A DNA stretch of 64,000 nucleotides from Lineus longissimus. Lineage: Eukaryota; Nemertea; Pilidiophora; Heteronemertea; Lineidae. Under the pieces are notes generated by a model. The model was not told the origin of the DNA, made no database searches, and saw only the letters and a list, made by a program, of their open reading frames with translations. The stretch spans positions 23,949,491 to 24,013,490 of the forward strand of contig NC_088310.1 of NCBI RefSeq assembly GCF_910592395.1, given 5' to 3'. Below are positions 13,101 to 25,100 of this stretch, piece after piece (position 1 is the stretch's first letter; every line of letters begins with the position of its first letter). Both the position numbers and the translations under genes were made by a program.

Positions 13101-16100
13101 GTTGCGATTGCCCGGTATGTGTCTGGCACATATCGATACTCCAAGGTCGGCACAAAGATGGTAAAGCTCCCAAGTTAGCTGGCAAAGAATGCCGGACTTT
13201 GTGCCTCCCTGTCTCCTGACATATGCTACTACTGTAGAATTGTCGGAGAACAGGGTTACTCTCCGATTCTTCAGGCGAAGGGAAAGAGCCCTCACGGCAA
13301 GAAGGACAGCCTTCATTTCCAATATATTTATTGGAAGAATGGTCTCCTCCCTTGTCCATAGACCTCTTATGGACATGTCCCCGTTGTTCAGATGTGCTCC
13401 CCACCCTAGTAGGGAAGCATCTGTGAACAGGGACACTTCTGGGGGCGGTGGAGCAAGATCTACACCGCTTTGGAGACGAGTCTCCGACTCCCAGAAGTTC
13501 CAGACGTTCTTGAGTAGGTATTGAGGTATCAATACCAACTTGTCTAATGGGTCCCTGTGGGGTTTCCATAGAGACATTAGAAACATCTGGATGGGACGCA
13601 TATATAGACGGCCAAGGGGGATTTGGTCTGCTGCCGAATTCAGAAGTCCCAAAAGGCTCAAGCATCGCCTTGCGGGAGCTTGAGTCCTTCCTCTGAATTC
13701 TGCGACGAGATGAAGAATTTTCTTTATCCTGTCTAGGGGGGGCAGCATTTTCCCTATGGCCGTAAGGAACCGAACTCCAACGTAAACGAAGTCTTGGGAT
13801 GGTATGAATTCTGACTTTGTTTCGTTGATAATCCAACCTGCGGAAACTACTTTTTGCTTTAGAACCTGAAGTTGTTGCAGTAGTAGTTCCCGCGATTTGC
13901 AACGGAGTAGCCAATCGTCTAGGTAGTGATGGAGCTTGAACCCCATCACGTGAAAGGGAGCGACGAAGGCTGTGACTATCATCGTAAAAATTAGGGGTGC
14001 CGATGCCAGACCGAACGGCAGGGCCCTGAATTGATACGTCTTTCCTTCGTAATGGAATCGAAGGAAGTGTTGATAGTCTGGATGGATCGGTACATGTAAG
14101 TACGCATCCATTAAATCCATCGATACCGCCCAATCGTTGGGCTGTATCGCCGTTGCTATAGACCTGGTGGTTTCCATCTTGAAATGAGGAACATTCAAGA
14201 AGGTGTTTAACCTGGAAAGGTCTATGATCAGCCTCCATGTCCCTGCTTTCTTGGGAACCAAGAAAACGTGGCTGTAAAAGCCGGGGGAGCATGGATCTTG
14301 AAGGACCTGGATAGCTTGCTTCTCCAGTAATGTCGCGACCTCTGCTTGGAGGGCAGAGGCCTTGACTGGGTCCTTCGGTGGCTGAACTGGGGTTGGATAT
14401 ATGGTAGTCGGGGGGGTACGGTTGAAATCTAGTTTCACTCCGTACCTCAACATGTTTGGGACTGGGGACCCCTTTGGGCACCAATCGTCCCAAATGTCTG
14501 CAAATTTTTGCAGACGGCCCCCGACTACCGGAGTCGGCTCCTTTTTGCGTCCGGGAGGAGAAAGGAGGGGGGAGTCACCTCTTCCGGCCAGCACCCCTTG
14601 GGCGAAAGGAGTGCTTAGTCGGACCGGATCCACCCTGGTTAGAGGAAGTATTTTTCCTCTTTCCAGTCCGGCGACCCTCCGCTTCCCGTCGGAAGGATCC
14701 AGCAGGAGCAGGCTGACTAGGCGGGGTAGGCCTAGGCAGGACCTGCCTGGCGTACGGGATTGAACCCGATGCCTGCTGGGGCCTCTCTATCTTTCTAGCG
14801 TTAGGTAGAGAGGTCTTGGCCCTCTGTGTCGCAGTGGGGGCATATAATTTGTCCCAATCTTTCTGTGCTTGAGCCGCCTCTTGCACAGAATCTGCGAACA
14901 GGAAAGAACCGTCCATAGGAGCGGTTCTTAAGGCCCCTTCCAGCTGGAGGGATCTGATGACATTGAGAGAGCCCAGTGCGGCGTCTCTACGGAGTAGGAC
15001 GCTATTTGCTGCGGTCTTGGCGGACAGCGCAATAGCGTGCCTAATCGAATGTGACAAGGATGTCACAAGCGATTTTGTGTCATCAGATAGTGACTCATTA
15101 TCTTTTAGGGATCTGGCTAGGGCCAGGTTAGTGTGCTCTGCGTAGGAGAGCACCGCTAACGTGTTTTTGGCCAGACCCTCTTGTGCTCTAAGGTCTCGGT
15201 AAGCCGAGGAGGAGGTCACCCTAGGCACGAGTTGGTCCAGCTGTACATCGTCCTTTAATATGGAAGTCGATGCTGCAGCTGGACAGCCGGCCGAGCTGAC
15301 TCGATAATAGTCAGCGCGGTACTGCCTAACGGGAGGAAGTTGTGCCGTGAACAACTTCCCCGGTTTACACCAAGCTTCCGGTCCGACTGCCGGAAGGACA
15401 GGGATGGAAGTACGTTGGTGGGCGCCTTGTGAGTCTCTGATTGTACGCTCCAAAAGTTCAGAGACTGCTAACACCGACGGGGAGGGAGGAAGGAATTCAA
15501 GTGCCCGAGTGGAGCCTTGAGAAACCTGTGGATTGGGATCCACTTCCTGTCCCCAGAGTGAAAAGGTCGGTGTTGACAAGGCTGGCAGTTCCGGCGGGGA
15601 AGGGCACAGATCCTGCGGGAGGTACGCTCTGATCAAGGATCTGAGTGTCCTCATATCCGACAGGATACTGGCCTCCTCTGGTGACAGCTCCTCCTGATTG
15701 GGGGAGCGGTAGCCTGGCTGAGAACTCTCGTTCTCAGAAAATTCCTCTAAAATAGAGGAGTCGGATGGTGGGTATCCGATAGGACCAGGCGCACCAGAGG
15801 AACCGGAACCCTGCTCCAGATGGCTGAGTCTATCAGAAAGACCTGCTACCATCTGGATGAGCTGGGACAGTTGCTGTCCCGACTCGGGTTCCGGACCCGA
15901 CGTGCGGCTTCTCTCAACGACGGGCGGTTGAGGCGAGGGTGAGCGCATAAGCGAACCCTGGAAGCCGTATGTGCGGGCGAATGGGTCTTCCGGAAGCGGA
16001 AGTTGCCCATATTCTGAACTAGAGTTCAGATGTCCTCTCTGCGTAGCTCGTTCCATGGGAACGACGCCTCTGCTACGAGGAGGGGGTGGCACTTCCGGTT

Positions 16101-19100
16101 GGTTCCACCCAAGAGGTTGGCCAACGTAGGAAGGTGCCTGCATTTCCGGTAGGACGAAGTCCGAAACCGGAAATGCCCGTAACTCCTTCGCCGGTATGGA
16201 GCTACCGGAAGCCCTTTTAGAAGGAGGTACGGAGGGCGGAAACGCTGTTACCGAAGACGCATGGCGTTTCGGAGGTGGCGTTATAAGGTCCGGCCCTACT
16301 CTACTGTGTCCGTGAGGACTGGGGTTATTTCGCAGTAAAGACTGAGAAAAACCCCCAGTAGAGTCTTCGGTTACTGAAAAACGGGAACCCGCGTCAGTAA
16401 CCGGAACTGCAATCGGCGGACCGGAAGCAGGGTGCTCCCGCGGGTACAAAGGGCTTGTACTCGGGGGAGCGGACGACAGGGGAACCGGAAGGTTCCCTGA
16501 GGTCCGGGGTATATTAAACCCTTGGAGACTTATTGGATGTAAGTCTCCCTTGGGACCACAGACATTAATAATGTCAGATCCCGCATCCTTCGCAGCCGCG
16601 GCCGGAACCGGAACTCGGCTGACGGAAGGGGTGGTGGCGGGAGGTTTGCTAGACCTCCGGGTTATATGCCCGGAAACGGAACCGGAAGAGGGTTTAGGCG
16701 TCTTCGCGGCCCGTTTCCCGCCACCAGACGCATTCCTTTGTGGTGAGACAAAGGATGCCGTCGGAGGGGTACGCCATATAAAAAATGGTACCAATGACAA
16801 TAAAAACACTGGGAACCCCAAGTAGGCCAGAAAGGACGCAATAATTAATGGAAAGGAAAACATGCCTACTTGAATTAAACACTATTGCAATGGATCTGAG
16901 TCTTGTTCATTACAATAGAGCGGAGAATAGCCTACTTAACTCTACCCTACCAAGATCAAAATAATGGAGCCGGGTCGACTAAGCTAGCTAAGAAAATGTC
17001 TATAATTAAATAGACTGGACAATACTAATGCCAAGATAAGTTTGGCGGTCTACTCCGTAGGTGAATGAACCCAAAAATCGTCTAGACTTGGCTGGTTGAA
17101 TTTGGTTTTAAATCGAATTCACGGCAGCTTTGAAAAAACGATGTGCTTCGTAGAAGCACAAGAGTAAAGACTGAATATGGCGGCATGAGATCGGCGCGAT
17201 CTCGCGGGATCGGTCAGGGCGCCGCCTGGCGGCCGAGCTGTTAACTCAGTTCTCCCTTTAGAAAATTAAAGGGATACTCTTGTGTTTGAGCCCAAATGGA
17301 GTAACATGCAAAAGTGTTCCATAGGTAAGTTTGAATGACACAAAATGTCAGGGCGTTCACTGACACTGCCCTTCTAATCAGTGTCATGTTCGTCACCAAG
17401 GAGGAATGTCATGAGAGAAGATGGAGCAAAAAGTGATTGTCATGTGTTTGCCCAATAAAGTGCTCCATGCAGGCGCCTACATTGCCCAAGGAGGTCAAAA
17501 CCTACTTCCAATATCCTGCTGATCACCTGCAAAGCTGCAGTTGCAAAAGTAACAGTAACTGGGCTACTGACACTGCCTTTCCAATCAGTGTCATATATCA
17601 CTGAGTGAGTGTTATGAGGTGAGATGGGGTTCCATTTGGCTAAGTGATTGGTGTCCTGGTAGTCCATTATAGCTGCCTGGGAAGATAAGACACCGGAGCC
17701 TATCAGCCTGCAAGAAGGACCAATCCCACCTCACATTTTCACTGATGCCAACTGGAGGAGACGAGCTATACCAGGATCAGCACAGCAAAGGTAACACACC
17801 CTTCCAATCAGTGTCATCTACACCACCAAAGAGGAATTGGAGATGAGGAGACCAGACTTGATTACACTGAAGTGATTGGTGTCCTTCGAAGTCCATTACC
17901 AGAATAGCTGTCTAAGGGAAACCAATGACCAGTAGGGCACCTATAATAACTGAACACATCACCACCAAATATGTCTCACAGATATTACCTCAAATGCTGA
18001 GCTGATATCTAAACTGGGGTTAAGTTGACAGTTAGGAGCAAAAAAACTTAGATCACAAGTAAAAGTTATTGAGAAGGAAGAAGTTTTGAGTACTTACTGT
18101 AAAGTCAACTCGACAAAAGTGGGGCTTATGTCTCATATGGAGAAGTGGGATATCTAAATATCTATCTCTTACCCGAAAGGCTAACTTTTGACGGAAAGGG
18201 TCACATATTCCTTGGTCTAATGATATCGATATTACTGTATATTAATCAAACTTGGCAATTATAGGGTTGAAATTAGGAGTGGTGAGGTTTAGCTTTGACC
18301 ATCTGCGCTGGAATTATATGACATCCTTTGAATGTGTTAAGGTTTATACAGACACCCGTGTACCTAGGACAGCCGATTAAGTCCTACAAATTGTAAAACT
18401 AAAACTTACACAACCTATAGTTGTCTAATTCAGACTCGTAAACTGAAAAGAAAATTGTATTTGATTGCTACGGATTCACAAAACTGTATGAAGAGAAATG
18501 GCCCTAACAAGTGTTATAGCTTTTTCTGTCTCCTCCAAGGAATATACCCCGGCAGTCCCCCATTTTACTCTAATGAAGTCCAATTCCACCTTAATAACAG
18601 GCAACAGAGCGCATTTAAAGGGGACTGTGCCATCTCTGAGCCTTGTGTATCATGATGAACTATGCTAGAGAGGAATTTCTAATCTCCTCAACAGATGATG
18701 GCCAGAAACCAGTCATCTCAGCAGTCTTGCTTAATCCTACTCTTTGCTAGGCTTCCTCCAGGCACCAACTACCATTACCCAATATTACCGCTAATTCCTC
18801 ATGAACACTTAACTTGAGATGATGATGAGGCAAGAAAGTGTCCTGCATAGTCATTATGCATTGTCACACCCTAGAATTACACGGCTGCCATACATCCAGG
18901 ACATGCTGAGAACGAGACATCACAGTTTCCGATGGGGCCCAGTTAAGGCACTAGTTGAACGACAGAGAATCGCAGCCCATTGGCAACTTATGACTCATCC
19001 AGGTAGGTTAATAAATGCATACACTGCAGTACCAAAACGCATGAGGCTAGTGCACTATGCAAACCTTCACCTGTGGTGCTCAAGAAGGTAATGATGGGAT

Positions 19101-22100
19101 CCGTGTTCAACCCACTCTTACAGGTGACTGGAGTGTTAAATGTGCAAGATCACTTGAGCAATCTGACTGAGGTAGGAAACCTCCAGGCAGAAGTATGCCA
19201 TCTCAATCTCATCAATTCTACATCTGCCACATAAAAATGGTGTACGCTGTGTGCGAGGTAAAACCAGCCTGTTGTACAGACAGTACTTGGCAGCCGGGTA
19301 ATGGTTCAAAATCAGCAGTCACATCCCGAACACTCGATACCGATTACCTCTGAGGCAGCATTAAGTTTTAATCAAGAGGTGCACCATATCAAGTGATAAA
19401 GCTCTTAATGTGATCAACCTAAATAATGCAATTTGATCACGGGTAGTGAAAGGCGGCAGGGAAATGAAATTAGGGATGTAGCTCTGTGTATGAATCCCCT
19501 TTTACAGGGATGAGACAGACTTGTCAATATTGCACGTTTCAGCAGGGTAGAATTCTATTAAGAGCTTAAGTTAATGGACCTCAAAATGACGCTTTGCTAA
19601 AAGGCCCCCCAGCCTCCCGGAGTCCTCCTGGGAAGTGCATGTACTTAATTATCTATAGTGGATCAACATCCTTTGATAAATTTCTTAAGATTCTCACTCA
19701 AATGTTCAATTTGGTGATAGTCATTTCACCAATTAAATGTAGCCAAGTTCACACCCAGAACTCTACTTCGTAAGAAGAAATTGTCAAAAGTACAAAACGT
19801 AAAGTAGAAATTTTTATATCATGCACTTTTTTTCCAAATGCAGCGAGGTGTTTTGCTTTAGTATCCTGAAATAAGCTAACTGTAAACTGGTTAGTATATT
19901 CTGCAATGAAACTGAAAGAATCCCTGTCAGTCGACCACAAGATACTTACTTATATCAGAATCATTATCCGTTTCTGTATCTTGGCCATTTGTAGCGCCAT
20001 CTACATTATTTTCTAACTTTGTATGATCATCTTCAGCTGTGACTGTTTGTACCTGGCCGTCCGTGGCCTTCGTTGACGCCATGGCTTGTAATTGCTGGTA
20101 CTGATGTTGTTGGTGTAATAACTGATGCTGGTAGACTTGTTGCATATACTGCTGGAAGTGCTGCTCTTGTAATTGTTGGATCAGCTGCTCTTGCTACAAA
20201 GAGAAAGAAAGATACAGCTAAATTTCTTTGCTAGAACAACAGAAACTAGAGCCCTGAGGGCCTGGTGCTGAAAGGGTCCTGACTGATATGTTATCCTTTG
20301 AAGAATGATGAAGACCAACATCAGTATAGATAAGAAGTCGCTTTTGTGACTGAAGAAAATGTAGCTCAATCTGCCAATTGATGCTGAAGGAAGAGAAACT
20401 GTGAAACGCAACTGGCACTGCTTGCAGTATAACAGCGGTTTATTGGTATATCAAGTAAATTTCAAGGCTGGCCTATAAATTGGCAAAGATTTCCTGGTCA
20501 AACCACCAAAGTATTTTTTAGTTCTGTGCCCCTCTGTACCTCATATACTGAGTGCTCATATCCAGGCTGTAAAGAAAGTGCATATTCATTTCCTTAGGCG
20601 TGTGGTACAAAGCCCCCTCAGACCAAGGTTTCCATTTCTAAACAAGCAATCACCATAAAGCTTTCAATTATTGATGGGCAGATTTCTGTAGAGCCTGTTG
20701 ATGAAAACACCGCTGTGGGCATGGCACTACACTATTCATGAAGTACCATACAATGGGAAATCAAGGAAGGAATTGTCATCAAACTTGAAGGAAAAGCTTT
20801 ATTGTGGCAGTTGTCCCAGAAGATACACCAAAGGAAAGAAATGCATGACCTCGTGGTCAATTCGATGGGAAAACGATATCACTGGAGGTAGCAAGAAAAC
20901 AGGATTTCATTTAATAAAGTGATCCTGAAATTCCAGACGAGGTAACAGTGGTTCAGTGAGCACTAAAGAAGGTGCTGTGGTCCAGTGATTTGAGATTTGT
21001 TCCATAGCTATCTAGCAAACATCCCAAATTGGAAAATCCGTCCAGAACACCTGAAAGCCTTCACCGTCAGCCTCCATGAAAACAGCAATGCCAATCACAA
21101 AGCAAATACAGCTCCGCATGCTGGAAATCACAAAATATCATTATCCACATTAATCATTTACGGTATTAAGTCCACAAGCTGAATATGAGAAATCCTGGGA
21201 GACGGCAAATATCAACATTTCGGGCAGAAGTAAACAGGTTGAGCAGAAGATCAATCAAGTAAAATGCCAAACCTAAACGTATGGTGGAGGCTGAAGATGA
21301 TGAGTTTGAGGTGAAGCGTATTATAAAATCTCAGTCTTTCCCAGCTTGGACCGGCACTTTATCACATTTTTAAGAGCACCGGAGTCAGCTGTTTACCCTG
21401 GATTCAGAATGTGTTTCAGCAGAGATTCTTTCTGACCTTAATACACCTTGAAGATGATTTTATGATCACCTCTATCACCAATATATCAACCACCTTCAGC
21501 AGCATGGCCAGCGAAATCCATCACAAAACTCTTCAATTATCTTGATGGGTTAGGAGATTCTGACATGTTCTAACACTTAATACCTCCTGCCTGGCTTAAT
21601 GGATAGCGAGGTAATGAGTTTGAAACACGCATGCTCTACACCCAAGAAAAGAAACTCATCTCCGTGTCGTTAATTTGCCGAAATTGACAATGGATTTGCT
21701 CCGATGAAACCCAGAGTGTTAACTTGGGCTCAGAAGAGTGGGTACATGATAAAACAAGACCATGAAACACCGACTGCAGCTGCACGTTGTCTCCGACTAC
21801 AGCAGCTACCAGAGACAGTTACTATACCTACAAGATGAGAGGATCAGGAAGGAGCATTTTTACCAGCATCAAAATAATTGGAAAAACTCCCCAAAATGGC
21901 CATTCGTACAAACTGTTGGTTTGATGTATACAACTCCAAAACCTATAGTAAAACAAGAAAAGAAAGGAATCGCTCAGCAAGGAAGAAATCTGAAAAAGAT
22001 TTAGGGAAAAAAACTTACAATAAAAAATGTGTGTTCCGAACAGGGTAATCATACCAAGAATTCATAAGAATTCTTGATCATACAAATATTCCTTTCAGTA

Positions 22101-25100
22101 CAACCTAAAACGGAACATGTTTGCATCTAGTAATTTAGAGCACAAGATTGGTTATCCATTAACAAACTCAATTTAAATACACTCCAATGAACACACGGCA
22201 ACATTTTAATGAAAGAATTAACATCACGTTTTCACTACAGGAACAGACAAATTGTAAAAAAAATTATTTTTATATTGTCGCACAGTGACATCATTATCAA
22301 CTCAACCATCTTTCAGAACCAATGGCAATATCATTAAGAAATGCTTTCAAAGACAAATCCATTCACCCTCACAAAACGAATCTATTGATTTAGGATTCGA
22401 AGTAACGGTTTGAAAGCCATATCCGCCAGTTTATGATCAGTTCAATCAGACTTTATCGATTTGCGGCAAACTGTATTCAGTCATGAAAACGGGTGGTTAG
22501 AAGCCTTTTAAACAACTCTTAAAATTAACTCAAGTTAACAGCGGGCGGCCATCAATTTAGACTCCAGATGGATGTTAGGTAGGATAAGGATCTCAAAAGG
22601 ACAACAGATTTTGATGTGAAAATATGATGATATGGAAAGCAAGACAAAAAGGAGGCTGTAATTGACTTGACTTTTAAGACCACAATGAAATTAGATTTGA
22701 AGACTCAATCTCAATCAGAATTTTAAGCTGAAAGCATGATTAAAAGATTTCGTAAATTTTGATTGCAATTTTACAAAGTTCGCAAATAATTGCTTTGCAA
22801 CATGGACCTGCTTTACCTTTAGTTCAAACGATAAAGGATACAAGTATTAGGCTCATAAATTCAGGCCACTACCTGAACGAAAAACCCAATTCCAAGTTTT
22901 TGATCAATACGATAGTTCCAACATGTCCAAGGCAAAAACTATCTATTGCTTTGTACAGTACTACAAATGTAGAGATGTTATCACCTCCTTTGACACTGCA
23001 ATTGAAAACTCCATTTGTATCTCTCTGCACAGAATGATTGAGTTATGAAAAATGATAAATTATATCAAAGCGGCGGCGTTCTACTCCCTGCGGGATCAGT
23101 TCATCAGCATCGCATCTCAAATTGAATCTCATATAAGATATTTTATGTGCAAGAAAGGAATCAGGCAAGTCATCTGATGTATTTCAATCTAATTGGGAAG
23201 GGAGACAGTAATTGATGTCTCTTTCAATGACAGGTAAATAGTTGAGTTTGTAGGGAGTTTCCAGTTCTCTTTCCTTGGGGACAATATTGTAGAAGAACAG
23301 TAAGCTTACATCGCATTGTGATGGTGTTGTCAACACTATGTGCAGGTTGTTCCCAATCGCACGCATGAATCTATACAGTGGGAGGCTGAAGTCACATTGC
23401 CTAGCTCCAAAGTGTAGACACATCATACACACTCTCTGAGTAAGGATGTAATTTGAGGCATGAACAGTGTCAAACCCTTGATGATCAAAATGAGTCACAT
23501 GGGCAATAAAGCTACGTGATATTCTAAGGTAAAAAACAACCAACATCATAACGCCACCAGCCAATCTGTGATTGGTCTGCCTCTTCAAAGTCATAATCAT
23601 CATAGGCAAAGTCACAGATAGATAAATCCCTCCATTACATGAGGCAAAATGACATTAATCCAAGCTTATGTGTCATATATAAGGCGAACAGCATTTGGTT
23701 TTTTTATATGCAGAGGATTTTGACAGATTTTTCAGCCAAACTATCAACAAACGATAAACTCCATCATAAAGCTATACCATGTGTGTCACTTGGTGGGTCT
23801 TTGGTTCCCCTGGCATAGATACCAAGACCTCTCATTCAAAGAATGGCACAAGTCAGGTTGGACTGTTTTGGTCAAGAACCCAAAGACAAAACAGCTGTGA
23901 TGCTTCCAAGAGTCGAATCCGCAGCATCCTGATTATGAGCCTGGTTGTCTAACCACCTCCACCTATGCCACTATTAGACTATAGTCATCTTAGGTTCGAT
24001 GACTTCTCAAATATCTTTTGATATCAGAAAACCATAGACTCTGGAGAGAACAGAACTGGTCTGGCCTAACTTAACTACATGTATGATTACAGTCAACATT
24101 GACAGAGGGGAATCAATTGCAGCCTTGGGCATCTTTTCTGAGAAACACTGTGACCACACCCACCCTTCTTTTGTATTAAAATGAAACGGCATGTTGCTTG
24201 GCAACAATGGATTAATTTCTGTACTGGGGGTTGATTACATGAACTTGATATTACTGCAAATCCCACGTTTTAATACGAAGGCACCTCTATCTTATTCAAT
24301 AATTTTGCCTACATGTACCTATTACTTTTATCATTTGATGACACAAATGTGTTACAGGCCAGTTCTGACATCAATTCGAACACCCCCCCCCCCCCCCCTC
24401 TCCTCCGGTCAAACCGTACCAATCCAAGCCATAAAACAGAGCCATGATTGATTAAAGAAAACAGAATAATCCGGCCAAGCCCATAGATCCTGGGCGGCCA
24501 ATATTGATATATGATATGGTGATGATTATTGTATGTATAGACTGTAAATACTACAGCATAGGAGGTAAGCAAGACACACTGGTCAATTTCCAAGTGCAAA
24601 TATCGCACCATAATGTCGATTGTTGTGAGGAAGCTGAGGGAAATTAACATGCTGAGAGGTTTTCAAAATGTCATTACCCAGAGGAAAAGTGATAACTGAC
24701 ACAAGCGTTAGGCCAAAACAGTGGCAAAGTTAACAATAATGGGAACCATTTTATTACTGTAATGGTTAAGGAAAGAGATTCTCATCAACTTCAGCTCAAT
24801 TTCAATTCATCCTTTCTCCTTTTACTGACAGTAACAAGCCAGTAAGTAGTAAGTTGCTACAGCGGCTGCCATATCTCATTTGATGCTTTGCAGGTTTGAT
24901 TCATGTTGGGTTAAAGTGCCAGGTTTGGAGGGAGAAGCTGCAATGTCTCTTGTCAGCTGGGATTCATTGTATCTCTAGCCAACACAAAATGCATAAGCTC
25001 CTAAGCTTTCAGCCACCTAATTTAAAACCATTTCCCCACTAGGACTTACCATTGCTGCACAAGACCATTGGCAATCACAATGGATATAATATAACACATA

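Larger units (their letters stand above)
10794..17347 (-). mobile_element. DIRS-type tyrosine-recombinase retrotransposon, apparently intact
   Basis: The 6.55-kb element lies on the minus strand inside ACBD3 intron 6. It has three DIRS hallmarks. First, inverted terminal repeats at 10833-11004 and 17159-17330 are 172 bp each with one mismatch seen. Second, an internal complementary region at 11052-11149 matches both element ends joined head to tail. Third, gag, RT/RNase H/methyltransferase-like and tyrosine recombinase frames replace the protease and integrase of LTR elements. DIRS elements are thought to replicate through a circular DNA that the recombinase inserts without target duplication. 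None is seen here: only a short AAATG is shared by both junctions. Near-identical repeats and open frames argue for a recent insertion. Element boundaries were inferred from the internal region and should be right to within a few bases. Confidence 0.95.

Noticed and set aside
12651-16825. Plus-strand open frames of 60-138 codons within the DIRS element
   Set aside because: They are antisense to RT, recombinase and gag and have no recognisable domain.
10794-17347. Reading the element as an LTR (Gypsy-like) retrotransposon
   Set aside because: Its terminal repeats are inverted, no protease or integrase is seen, and a complete tyrosine recombinase is present.
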